From: Anaerolineae bacterium
GTDB lineage: Bacteria > Chloroflexota > Anaerolineae > Aggregatilineales > Phototrophicaceae
Length of the DNA stretch: 5,680 nt
Assembly: GCA_015492875.1 (NCBI GenBank)
Contig: WGEI01000059.1
Location: forward strand, 1-5,680
Reading direction: 5' to 3'
Part shown: positions 1 to 5,629 of the stretch, piece after piece
How the letters are laid out: every line of letters starts with the position of its first letter
Numbering within the stretch: position 1 is the stretch's first letter
Position numbers and translations under genes: made by a program
The notes under the pieces: model-generated
What the model was told of the DNA's origin: nothing
The model's input: the letters and a program-made list of their open reading frames with translations, nothing else
The model's database searches: none

Positions 1-681
1 CACCTGTATACCGAGTGACCCTACGGCTTCCGCCGCAGTCACAGGTGCAAGTACACCGCCTTCTTCAACACCATCGGTCAGCAAAATGATGATTTTACTA
101 CGGGCTTCACTCTGCCGCAGCATATTTGCCGCCGCCGCCAAACCTTCACCAATCGCTGTGCCATCTTCTAATCCAATATCTGGCGCTAATTGAATTTCCT
201 CTAGCAACACCTGTAAAATATCATGGTCTAATGTCGGCGGTGCTTGTTGAAAGGCGTCTCTGGCGAAAACGACTAATCCAATACGATCGAAATGCCGTTG
301 CGTAATGAAATTATCCATCACCACTTTGGCCGCCGTTAAGCGATTGCTTGGCTCAAAGTCCTCTGTTCCCATACTGCCAGAAATATCTACCGCCAGCACC
401 ATATCCAACCCGCGCCCGCGCAAGGTCTCTCTGGCAAGGCCTGTTTGCGGTCTCGCTAGCCCGACGATCAACAACAATAAAGCCCCATATCGTAATACAT
501 CAGGCAAATAGCGCAACCGAACCCGCCAGCTTGTTGGCAGCCCACTCATGAGGCGTATATCCGAAAACTGCAAAGCGGCATATTTGTTCTTAGGGGGATA
601 CCTGCGATGATAGAGCCACCATAGTATGGGGATGGCGAATAAGGCAAAGGCGGCTGGATGTGCGAAGCGAAATGTTTCCAT
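1..681 (-). CDS. BatA/BatB-like vWA-domain membrane protein, partial (C-terminus outside window)
   Basis: An open frame runs from ATG at 681 to the window edge and gives 227 residues. Residues about 10-24 and 61-76 are hydrophobic membrane segments (the second contains LLLLIVGLARPQ). A von Willebrand A domain then starts near residue 92. Its MIDAS metal site is visible as DISGS at 99-103, with T175 in DGTAIGEGL and D203 in LLTDGVEEGG. This two-helix plus vWA layout is that of BatA/BatB (aerotolerance) proteins, which usually end in a further membrane helix; that part is missing here. The start is well supported: GGAGGA lies 6 bases upstream, inside the end of the preceding gene, whose stop is only 2 bases away. 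It is the last visible gene of the MoxR-DUF58-BatD-like cluster and is probably co-translated with it. The family is clear; its exact cellular role and substrate are not. Confidence 0.93.
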   Translation of the reverse strand, partial: METFRFAHPAAFALFAIPILWWLYHRRYPPKNKYAALQFSDIRLMSGLPTSWRVRLRYLPDVLRYGALLLLIVGLARPQTGLARETLRGRGLDMVLAVDISGSMGTEDFEPSNRLTAAKVVMDNFITQRHFDRIGLVVFARDAFQQAPPTLDHDILQVLLEEIQLAPDIGLEDGTAIGEGLAAAANMLRQSEARSKIIILLTDGVEEGGVLAPVTAAEAVGSLGIQV

Positions 682-683
682 CG

Positions 684-1658
684 CTAATCCTCCGCCCCCT
701 TTTGAAATTGCCGCCCATAGTCATTTAACCACTTGTGGCTGAAACGCAAGATGCGCCCGCTACTGTCATGGTCTGGTAGCTGTTTGGCGAACTTAACAAT
801 ATCCGTTTGCTCTAAAATGCGCTGGAGTTGTGCTATGACTTCCAGCTTCATATCCTGCTCTGTCAATGCCTCAATCAGTTCAGTTGTCGTCATCTCACAG
901 GCCGGGATTTTTAACCCCTGTTCGATAAATGTTCTTAAACAATCGGCTAGTGCGGGGTAAAACGCGATTGGCTCTTCTACCAGCGCTTCTAATTCTTCTA
1001 ATCTAGTGATTGCTTTTTCCAGTGGTGTTTGCTCTGGTGTAGGCGGCGGAGTTTGTCGTGCTTTATATTGCCGCCAGCCCCACCATGATGCCCCACCTAA
1101 TGCAATTACAGTCCCTACCGCAAGCAGCCATGGGAATACCGGCAAATCTATCGGCGGCTTAACGGGCTTCAATGTATCTCCCACGCCTATCAGTGTAGAA
1201 GGCACGCTGATGAATACGGGGGTAGGGATAATGGTATAGATTTCTTCCCCTCCCTCACGGTATTCAATCTCCATCTCAGGTGGCTCAAAATCCCCAGATG
1301 ACCAGATAACCATACGAAACATTTGTTGGTAAGTGCGCAAATTTCCCTGCTCTTGGCTATCTACCTCGCCAATGTCCAGCACCAGATACCGCATATCGCT
1401 AGGCAGGGTAGGCCATTTCAGTATCTCCACAATAGGCTCTGCTTCAACCCTCAGCGTCAGCGTAATAGGTTGGCCTACCAATGGCGCGAGTAAATCAGCA
1501 TCCCAAACCGCTTGAATATAAGCCTGTGGCTCTTTGGTTGCTTCTGGTGTTATCTCTGGCGTGATTTCCGCTGGTGGCGTTTCCTGCCCGCTCGCTGTCA
1601 GCCATAAACCGCCAACCCACAATGCGACAAGCCAGAGCGATAAAACCCATCTTTTCAT
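684..1658 (-). CDS. BatD-like membrane-anchored protein with signal peptide and cytoplasmic tail
   Basis: The product has 324 residues. Residues 1-24 form a signal peptide (MKRW, a long Trp/Leu/Val core, then ASG-Q). A Pro/Thr/Glu-rich stretch follows at 26-45 (EITPEITPEATKE). Residues about 46-153 look like an extracytoplasmic beta-sandwich. A membrane helix lies at about 174-195 (PWLLAVGTVIALGG), then a Pro/Thr linker and a helical cytoplasmic tail at about 210-324. The tail shows the pattern of Bat-cluster proteins: FYPALADCLRTFIEQ, then MTTTELIEAL, then an EQTDIVKFAK motif. Its ATG overlaps the DUF58 stop as ATGA, and the next gene begins 2 bases after its TAG. By analogy it would present a periplasmic or surface domain while its tail contacts MIDAS partners or the MoxR ATPase; that is inference. 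Overall similarity to characterised BatD is weak, so the call rests on topology and context. Confidence 0.8.
   Translation of the reverse strand: MKRWVLSLWLVALWVGGLWLTASGQETPPAEITPEITPEATKEPQAYIQAVWDADLLAPLVGQPITLTLRVEAEPIVEILKWPTLPSDMRYLVLDIGEVDSQEQGNLRTYQQMFRMVIWSSGDFEPPEMEIEYREGGEEIYTIIPTPVFISVPSTLIGVGDTLKPVKPPIDLPVFPWLLAVGTVIALGGASWWGWRQYKARQTPPPTPEQTPLEKAITRLEELEALVEEPIAFYPALADCLRTFIEQGLKIPACEMTTTELIEALTEQDMKLEVIAQLQRILEQTDIVKFAKQLPDHDSSGRILRFSHKWLNDYGRQFQKGAED
688..693 (-). promoter_or_regulatory. Ribosome binding site of the BatA-like gene
   Basis: The minus strand reads GGAGGATTAGCGATG. The strong Shine-Dalgarno GGAGGA sits 6 bases before the ATG and lies within the last codons of the upstream gene. 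It fixes the start of the vWA gene at 681. It is the clearest ribosome binding site in this cluster; the other cluster genes appear to depend on stop/start overlap. Confidence 0.75.
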
Positions 1659-2539
1659 CGCCGCCGCTCTCGCTCATGGAAGAAAGCGCTCAACGCTTGA
1701 ATGTAATCCCCATTCACCGACACTTCCAACGTATCAATCCCTGCCCGCCTAAATAGCGCTTGCCGCCCTTTACGCAGCTGTTCTTGCCGCTGCTGGTATG
1801 CGGCTTGCCAATTTGCTAGTGAAGTATCTATAACTTGCTGTCTTCCCGTTTCCGCGTCTTCTACCCGTACCATGCCGATTTTGGGCCAGCGGATTTCTCG
1901 CGGGTCATTGAGTATAACCGCTATCACATCGTGCCGCTGCGCCAACGCCATGAGCGGCCTTGTATAGGTCTTTGGCTGAGCGAGGAAGTCAGAGAGTAGA
2001 AAGATGATAGCGCCCCGTTTAAGAATGGTGTTGGCGGTGCGCAGAGCTAGCCCAATATCTGTCCCCTTGCTTTCGGGGCGATGGGCGAGTAGCTCTCGAA
2101 TGATGCGCAGCGTGTGATTGCGGCTTTTTCTTGGCGGCAAATAAAGCTCTATCTGGTCGCTAAAAGCCAGTAGCCCAACACGATCATTATTGCGGATGGC
2201 CGTATAAGCCAGCGCCGCCCCCATTTCCGCCGCCAACTCCCGTTTTGCCCGTTGCATACTGCCGAACAATGTAGAGGCGCTGGCATCAACCATGAGCAAT
2301 ACGGTCAATTCCCGCTCTTCAACATAGCGCTTAATATAAGGTTCGCCTGTACGCGCGGTGACATTCCAATCAATATCACGCACATCATCACCAGGCTCAT
2401 AGGGGCGCACCTCTTCAAAAGCGATGCCTTGCCCCTTAAATGCCGAGTGATAAGCTCCGGCGAATACGCTATGGACTAACCGTCGCGTCTTCAGGTCTAA
2501 AAGGCGTATTTGCTGCAGTATGTCAGGCGATAATAACAT
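1655..2539 (-). CDS. DUF58 domain protein (vWA/MIDAS fold), soluble
   Basis: The product has 294 residues and no membrane segment. The DUF58 signature is complete: GQGIAFEEVRPYEPGDDVRDIDW at about 36-58, then RTGEPYIKRYVEERE at 63-77, leading straight into a vWA-like half with the MIDAS residues D85-x-S87-x-S89 (DASAS), T160 in SKGTDIG and D184 in LLSDF. DUF58 proteins are nearly always encoded beside a MoxR ATPase and are thought to act as its metal-dependent partner or adaptor. That is the arrangement here: the ATG overlaps the moxR stop as TGATG. No Shine-Dalgarno precedes the ATG, so translation is probably coupled to the upstream gene. The C-terminus is strongly basic and acidic (FFHERERRR). 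Family assignment is secure; the target is unknown. Confidence 0.95.
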   Translation of the reverse strand: MLLSPDILQQIRLLDLKTRRLVHSVFAGAYHSAFKGQGIAFEEVRPYEPGDDVRDIDWNVTARTGEPYIKRYVEERELTVLLMVDASASTLFGSMQRAKRELAAEMGAALAYTAIRNNDRVGLLAFSDQIELYLPPRKSRNHTLRIIRELLAHRPESKGTDIGLALRTANTILKRGAIIFLLSDFLAQPKTYTRPLMALAQRHDVIAVILNDPREIRWPKIGMVRVEDAETGRQQVIDTSLANWQAAYQQRQEQLRKGRQALFRRAGIDTLEVSVNGDYIQALSAFFHERERRR

Positions 2540-3528
2540 CAGGGAACAGCGACTCGTGTCAGAATTTGTTGGATAATCTGCTCAGTGGTGATATTTTCCG
2601 CCTCTGCCTCAAACGTGACGATAATCCTATGCCGCAATACATCCGCCGCAATGGCTTTAATATCATCAGGGGTGACATAACCCCGCCCGTCTAAAAAGGC
2701 ATTCGCTTTTGCCGCCCGCAGCATGAAAATCGTCGCACGGGGCGAAGCGCCAAATTCAATGAGCGGCTGCAATGCTTTGAACCCGTTTTCTGCAGGGGCG
2801 CGCGTGGCGAAAATAATGTTCAGTACATAATCTTTTATCCGCTCGTCCACATAAATATGATGCACCACTTGCTGTGCCCGTTGCACTGTTGCCGTCTCAA
2901 TAACTGCCCGCGCTGGCTCTAATGGCTCTCCCGTCATCCGCTCCATAATTTCCCGTTCTTCATTGCGATTGGGATAATCAATCAAGACCTTCAGCATGAA
3001 GCGGTCTAATTGTGCTTCGGGTAAGGGGTAAGTCCCCTCTTGCTCTACCGGGTTTTGCGTCGCCAACACCATAAAAGGTTCTGGCAAGAAATGCGTTTCT
3101 GCCCCCAGCGTCACCTGCCGCTCTTCCATCGCTTCTAACAGCGCTGATTGCACCTTAGCCGGCGCACGGTTGATTTCATCCGCCAACACGATATTAGCGA
3201 AAATCGGCCCCAAACGTGGCGTAAATTCCCCTGTGCGCGGGTTATAAATTTGTGTGCCGATTAAATCTGCTGGCAACAAATCAGGTGTGAACTGAATGCG
3301 TTGGAAATGGACATTAATTGCCGCAGCTAATGTGCGAACGGTGAGCGTTTTAGCCAAACCGGGCACACCCTCAATCAGCAAGTGCCCATTACAAAGTAGG
3401 GCGATGAGTAGGCGCTTGATGAGCCTCTCTTGCCCGACAATGATGCGTTGCGTTTCTGCTAGCAACTCTTGAATGAAAGTAGCTTCTTGCTGTATACGTG
3501 CATTGAGTTGTTGGAGCGATGATGTCAT
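2539..3528 (-). CDS. MoxR-family AAA+ ATPase
   Basis: The product has 329 residues, the usual MoxR length. After an N-terminal helical segment, IVGQE at 30-34 opens the AAA+ domain. Walker A is GVPGLAKT (54-61), Walker B IVLADE (113-118), followed by INRAPAKVQSALLEAMEE. Sensor 1 is ATQNP (156-160), followed by EQEGTYPLPEAQLDRF with the arginine finger region at R176. Sensor 2 is GASPRA (260-265), within the C-terminal lid domain. MoxR ATPases are thought to be chaperone-like machines that mature or insert cofactors into partner proteins, working with MIDAS proteins. Here the gene heads a cluster with DUF58, BatD-like and vWA genes and overlaps the DUF58 start. All catalytic motifs are intact. 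No Shine-Dalgarno is evident before the ATG, and a -10-like TATTAT lies very close to it. It opens a separate transcription unit after the tdk terminator. Confidence 0.96.
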   Translation of the reverse strand: MTSSLQQLNARIQQEATFIQELLAETQRIIVGQERLIKRLLIALLCNGHLLIEGVPGLAKTLTVRTLAAAINVHFQRIQFTPDLLPADLIGTQIYNPRTGEFTPRLGPIFANIVLADEINRAPAKVQSALLEAMEERQVTLGAETHFLPEPFMVLATQNPVEQEGTYPLPEAQLDRFMLKVLIDYPNRNEEREIMERMTGEPLEPARAVIETATVQRAQQVVHHIYVDERIKDYVLNIIFATRAPAENGFKALQPLIEFGASPRATIFMLRAAKANAFLDGRGYVTPDDIKAIAADVLRHRIIVTFEAEAENITTEQIIQQILTRVAVP

Positions 3529-3539
3529 AGTTTTCGCTT

Positions 3540-3545
3540 ATAATA
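3540..3545 (-). promoter_or_regulatory. Possible -10 element of the MoxR cluster (TATTAT)
   Basis: The roughly 90 bases between the tdk terminator and the moxR ATG are AT-rich and must contain the cluster promoter if there is one. TATTAT at this position matches the -10 consensus at 5 of 6 bases, but no good -35 is found 16-18 bases upstream. Used as a -10, it would give a leader of only a few bases. A second candidate, TATACT at about 3609-3614, has the better -10 match but also lacks a -35. Confidence 0.25.
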
Positions 3546-3617
3546 TGAATTCATTAATTGACCATTGATTGTACTGAAATTTTCACTGGTAGGGAAATTC
3601 CCCCATCTAGTATAAGC

Positions 3618-3642
3618 AAAAAGGGGCAATTTCGCCCCCTTT
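3618..3642 (-). terminator. Rho-independent terminator after tdk
   Basis: About 20 bases after the tdk stop, the minus strand forms AAAGGGGGC, a six-base loop (GAAATT) and GCCCCTTTTT: a five-pair GC core extended by a G-U and three A-U pairs. A run of five T (then GCTTAT) follows the GC arm, though most of it is inside the extended stem. It separates tdk from the MoxR cluster. On the plus strand the hairpin is followed by TTTGTTTT, so it could also stop opposing transcription. Confidence 0.75.
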
Positions 3643-3664
3643 GTTTTACAATCCTCACTGCGAT

Positions 3665-4234
3665 TTAACGCGGCACAATGTGGTGCTCTCTACACCGCGC
3701 TTCATAGCGCTCTGTCGCTCCAACCAATATAATTGGGTCATCATACCGCGCTGGCTCGCCATTCACCAGCCGTTGGGTTCTACAAGCTGGTTCTCCACAG
3801 ATAACGCATATCGCCCGTAACTTCGTGACTTCCTCTGCAATGCTCATCAAATGGGGCATCGGGCCAAACGGCTCACCCCGAAAATCCATATCTAACCCAG
3901 CCAAGATGACCCGCAACCCTCGATTAGCGAAGTCTTCCGCCAACGGAACAATATCGTCATCAAAAAATTGCACCTCATCAATCGCCACAACCGTTGTACC
4001 CGCCTCCACGCGCTCACGAATATCTTGAATGGATTGTACTGGGATAGCATCTATCCCTTGCCCGTTATGGCTAGTTACTTGTTCTTGATGGTAACGTGCA
4101 TCAAGGCCATGCTTGAATACCTGCACATGTTGTTGCGCGATTACCGCCCGCCGAACTCGCCGAATGAGTTCTTCTGTTTTGCCACAAAACATACTGCCAC
4201 AAATAACTTCTATTGTTCCATAATGGTGTTTCAT
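3665..4234 (-). CDS. tdk: Thymidine kinase (type II, TK1-like)
   Basis: The product has 189 residues, typical of the TK1-like family, and phosphorylates thymidine (and deoxyuridine) with ATP for dTMP salvage in the cytosol. The P-loop is GSMFCGKT at 13-20, with Cys17 where Ser is common. TEELIRRVRR follows. Walker B is VVAIDEVQFF, with the catalytic base at E87. LAGLDMDFRGEPFGPMP at about 111-127 is the conserved sugar/base-site segment. The zinc site is C143-x2-C146 with C181-x2-H184. Between them, QRLVNGEPA and YDDPIILVGA form the lasso loop that covers the thymine. All family motifs are intact. The start ATG has only a weak, distant AAGGG (12 bases upstream). It follows rpmE, as in the Bacillus rpmE-tdk neighbourhood, but an intervening terminator suggests it is at least partly independent. 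Confidence 0.97.
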   Translation of the reverse strand: MKHHYGTIEVICGSMFCGKTEELIRRVRRAVIAQQHVQVFKHGLDARYHQEQVTSHNGQGIDAIPVQSIQDIRERVEAGTTVVAIDEVQFFDDDIVPLAEDFANRGLRVILAGLDMDFRGEPFGPMPHLMSIAEEVTKLRAICVICGEPACRTQRLVNGEPARYDDPIILVGATERYEARCREHHIVPR

Positions 4235-4276
4235 AAGGCGAAGAAACCCTTATCTAACCTGTGCCTGTAAATACAA

Positions 4277-4305
4277 AGGCAGCCTGTTGAGCAACGAGGC
4301 TGCCT
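4277..4305 (-). terminator. Rho-independent terminator after rpmE
   Basis: A perfect 9-base inverted repeat (AGGCAGCCT at 4277-4285 and AGGCTGCCT at 4297-4305) encloses an 11-base loop. Part of the loop (GTTG/CAAC) could extend the pairing. On the minus strand the hairpin is followed by TTTGTATTT, a moderately T-rich tail; the plus strand side has none. It lies 24 bases beyond the rpmE stop and 43 bases before the tdk start, so it probably ends the ribosomal protein transcript, perhaps incompletely. Confidence 0.7.
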
Positions 4306-4328
4306 GATGAATGCACTATGTGTTTGCG

Positions 4329-4787
4329 CTAGGCTTCCGGTAATTGATAACCGCGCGCCTTCAGCTGTTTCTTCAAATCCGCCAGCACTTTACGGCCAAT
4401 GCCAGGGAATTCAAGGATGCTGTCATCGCCACCTTCACTTAGGCGGTTGAGCAAATCTTGAACGACATTGATGCCATTTTCGGCCAGAATGTTCGTATAG
4501 CGCTTGCTCAAGCCCAGTTCCGCCAACGGCAGGTCTGGCGGTGTCTGCGCCGCTTTACGCGCTTCTGCTTCAGCGCGTATTTCATCGCGTTTCTTCAAGC
4601 GTTTCATGAAGATGTCAACACGGCCTTCCGTGTCAACAATACGCTGTTCACCAGTGAAAAATGGATGGCAGGCAGAACAAATATCTGTCCGTATTTCTGG
4701 TACAGTTGCACCAGTAGTCCAGGTATTCCCACAGGCACAAACCACTTTGGCCTCAGGATACCATTTCGGATGAATCCCTTGCTTCAT
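4329..4787 (-). CDS. rpmE: Ribosomal protein L31 (zinc type) fused to an alpha-CTD-like helix-hairpin-helix domain
   Basis: The product has 152 residues; ordinary L31 has about 66-75. Residues 1-67 are a complete L31: MKQGIHPKWY, the zinc ligands C17-x-C19 and C37-x2-C40, then HPFFTGEQRIVDTEGRVDIFMKR. L31 binds the large subunit near the central protuberance and bridges to the small subunit head. Residues about 68-86 are a charged helix-like linker (DEIRAEAEARKAAQ) ending in TPPDLP. Residues 87-152 match the RNA polymerase alpha C-terminal domain: LAELGLSKRYTNILAENGI, then FPGIGRKVLADLKKQLKARG. The frame is continuous with no sign of sequencing error between the parts. GAGGAG lies 11 bases before the ATG. 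It is the third gene of the rplU-rpmA group. L31 identity is very sure; the function of the extra domain is unknown and could be rRNA, DNA or protein binding. Confidence 0.95.
   Translation of the reverse strand: MKQGIHPKWYPEAKVVCACGNTWTTGATVPEIRTDICSACHPFFTGEQRIVDTEGRVDIFMKRLKKRDEIRAEAEARKAAQTPPDLPLAELGLSKRYTNILAENGINVVQDLLNRLSEGGDDSILEFPGIGRKVLADLKKQLKARGYQLPEA
4332..4529 (-). other. Alpha-CTD-like domain encoded in the 3' part of rpmE
   Basis: This span encodes residues 87-152 of the L31 protein. Aligned from memory to the E. coli alpha subunit C-terminal domain, ELGLSKRYTNIL matches DLELTVRSANCL without a gap, so R96 and N99 fall on alpha R265 and N268. FPGIGRKVLADLK matches TPNLGKKSLTEIK, so G131 and K133 fall on G296 and K298, while S299 is replaced by V134 and E302 by D137. 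Between these halves there is a short Gly/Asp-rich acidic insert (SEGGDD, 117-122) relative to alpha. A generic helix-hairpin-helix domain is the alternative reading. Confidence 0.75.
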
Positions 4788-4798
4788 AAGTGTTTTAT

Positions 4799-4804
4799 CT
4801 CCTC
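4799..4804 (-). promoter_or_regulatory. Ribosome binding site of rpmE
   Basis: The minus strand has GAGGAG followed by 11 bases and then the ATG, which is longer than the usual spacing. It supports the start at 4787, which also gives the canonical L31 N-terminus. The 67-base gap to rpmA holds no promoter that I can recognise. Confidence 0.55.
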
Positions 4805-4854
4805 AAACAACACCATCACGGCCCTGAATCGGGTAGCGTGAGGTTGCGTTGTCG

Positions 4855-5133
4855 TTATGAACGCTTATGCGGCATTTCCGGGTAAACGCTAATGCGTTGT
4901 TGCCCTTTACGCCCGCGCATCCGCTCAAACACCACATACCCTTCGCTAGTCGCAAAAAGCGTATGGTCTTTGCCTATGCCAACATTGATGCCGGGGTGGA
5001 ATTTTGTGCCACGCTGACGAACAATGATATTGCCCGGAATAACATATTCGCCGCCAAAGCGCTTCACGCCCAGCCGCTTAGAATTGCTATCCCGCCCGTT
5101 TTTACTTGAGCCGCCGCCCTTTTTATGTGCCAT
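4855..5133 (-). CDS. rpmA: 50S ribosomal protein L27
   Basis: The product has 92 residues; E. coli L27 has 85. It begins MAHKKGGGSSKNGRDSNSKRLG, the conserved tail that reaches toward the peptidyl transferase centre. It has no extra cleavable N-terminal extension of the Firmicutes type. It continues with GVKRFGGEYVIPGNIIVRQRG, TKFHPGINVGIGKDHTLFA and ends in a basic tail. The start follows the rplU stop by 20 bases and is preceded by AGGAAGAGGG, with GAGGG 7 bases before the ATG. The L21-L27 pair is the standard order, and both proteins bind near the same region of the 50S subunit. The usual next gene, obgE, is replaced here by rpmE. Confidence 0.98.
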   Translation of the reverse strand: MAHKKGGGSSKNGRDSNSKRLGVKRFGGEYVIPGNIIVRQRGTKFHPGINVGIGKDHTLFATSEGYVVFERMRGRKGQQRISVYPEMPHKRS

Positions 5134-5153
5134 AATTCAACCCTCTTCCTTGC

Positions 5154-5465
5154 CTAGACCTTTATTTCATCCACGCGGATACGGGTGCGATACTGACGGT
5201 GACCTTGCTTACGGCGATAGTTGGTCCGTTGGCGATATTTGTATACAATGATTTTCTTATCGCGGAATTGCTCAACGACTGTCGCTTTGACCACAGCGCC
5301 TTCTACCGTAGGTTGGCCAATCACCACGTTATCACCATCATGTACCAGCAGCACTTCGTTGATTTCGAAGCTCTCGTTTTCTTCATAAGGTAGCCGCTCA
5401 ACATCAATCGTTTTACCAACTTCGGCACGGTATTGACGGCCACCTGTACGAATAATCGCGTACAT
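5154..5465 (-). CDS. rplU: 50S ribosomal protein L21
   Basis: Starting at the ATG at 5465 gives 103 residues, the usual L21 length, beginning MYAIIRTGGRQYRAEVG as in most L21 proteins. An in-frame GTG two codons upstream (5471) is possible but unlikely: it overlaps the GGAG that lies 5 bases before the ATG. The body has the L21 beta-barrel pattern (VLLVHDGDNVVIGQP, VVKATVVEQ). A basic 23S rRNA-binding tail follows, with KKIIVYKYRQRTNYRRKQGHRQ and TRIRVDEI. It assembles early into the 50S subunit, contacting 23S rRNA. It is the first gene of the rplU-rpmA(-rpmE) unit, with a strong promoter and a leader of about 100 bases upstream; the next gene starts 20 bases after its stop. Confidence 0.98.
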   Translation of the reverse strand: MYAIIRTGGRQYRAEVGKTIDVERLPYEENESFEINEVLLVHDGDNVVIGQPTVEGAVVKATVVEQFRDKKIIVYKYRQRTNYRRKQGHRQYRTRIRVDEIKV

Positions 5466-5568
5466 ACTCACTCCAATCTTCTCTTATCACCGCTGCCTGC
5501 TTAAGGGCACACGGGGAAAATTGGCTTTATGCCAATGCGTAACAAAGACCCCAGCAAACATGGGGCAG
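5466..5568 (-). promoter_or_regulatory. rplU 5' leader with candidate hairpins
   Basis: Between the promoter and the L21 start lie about 100 untranslated bases with three short inverted repeats. The first is CCCC/GGGG (5562-5565 with 5549-5552, loop of 9). The second is a perfect six-pair ATTGGC/GCCAAT (5520-5536, loop of 5) followed by TTTCCCC. The third is TGCC/GGCA (5494-5509). Leaders of this kind before L21 genes are known in other bacteria as autoregulatory elements. I cannot show similarity to any defined family. Confidence 0.4.
5471..5474 (-). promoter_or_regulatory. Ribosome binding site deciding the rplU start
   Basis: The minus strand reads TTGGAGTGAGTATG. GGAG is 5 bases before the ATG at 5465. 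The alternative GTG start shares its first base with the end of this GGAG, so it could not use it. This supports the shorter, canonical L21. Confidence 0.6.
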
Positions 5569-5574
5569 GTGCGT

Positions 5575-5604
5575 ATTATAGCCGTTGCTGCCGCTTCACG
5601 TCAA
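5575..5604 (-). promoter_or_regulatory. Sigma70-type promoter of the rplU-rpmA operon
   Basis: On the minus strand TTGACG (5599-5604) and TATAAT (5575-5580) are separated by 18 bases. The -35 matches consensus at 5 of 6 positions and the -10 is perfect. Transcription would start at about 5567-5570. The stretch upstream of the -35 is mildly A/T-rich (CAAAACGGCTTTTTCG) and could act as a weak UP element. The promoter begins 25 bases after the queA stop, so queA is probably on a separate upstream transcript that may read through. Confidence 0.85.
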
Positions 5605-5629
5605 CGACGAAAAAGCCGTTTTGCTTGAT

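Noticed and set aside
305..551. Overlapping plus-strand open frames opposite the vWA gene
   Set aside because: They lie antisense to a frame with clear MIDAS motifs and show no recognisable protein features; they are shadows.
1540..1585. Repeat-like coding for ITPEITPEAT in the BatD-like protein
   Set aside because: It is a short low-complexity linker after a signal peptide, common in exported proteins, and not a genuine repeat element.
3968..4270. 100-codon plus-strand frame opposite tdk
   Set aside because: The antisense tdk frame holds every family motif, and this product is low in recognisable structure. No convincing ribosome binding site or family match was seen.
4458..4841. 127-codon plus-strand frame opposite rpmE
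   Set aside because: It mirrors the L31 coding frame and has no domain that I recognise. The minus frame is certain.
4812..4845. Hairpin between rpmA and rpmE (CACG/CGTG with inner CCC/GGG)
   Set aside because: The pairing is interrupted and not followed by a T run on the minus strand. It does not qualify as a terminator, and no other role can be shown.
5466..5471. GTG start for L21 two codons upstream
   Set aside because: The GTG overlaps the Shine-Dalgarno GGAG, and the ATG at 5465 gives the canonical L21 N-terminus and length.
5605..5629. Terminator after queA (AAGC/GCTT followed by TTTC)
   Set aside because: The stem is only four pairs, and the stretch is squeezed between the queA stop and the -35 of the rplU promoter. 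Too weak to call.
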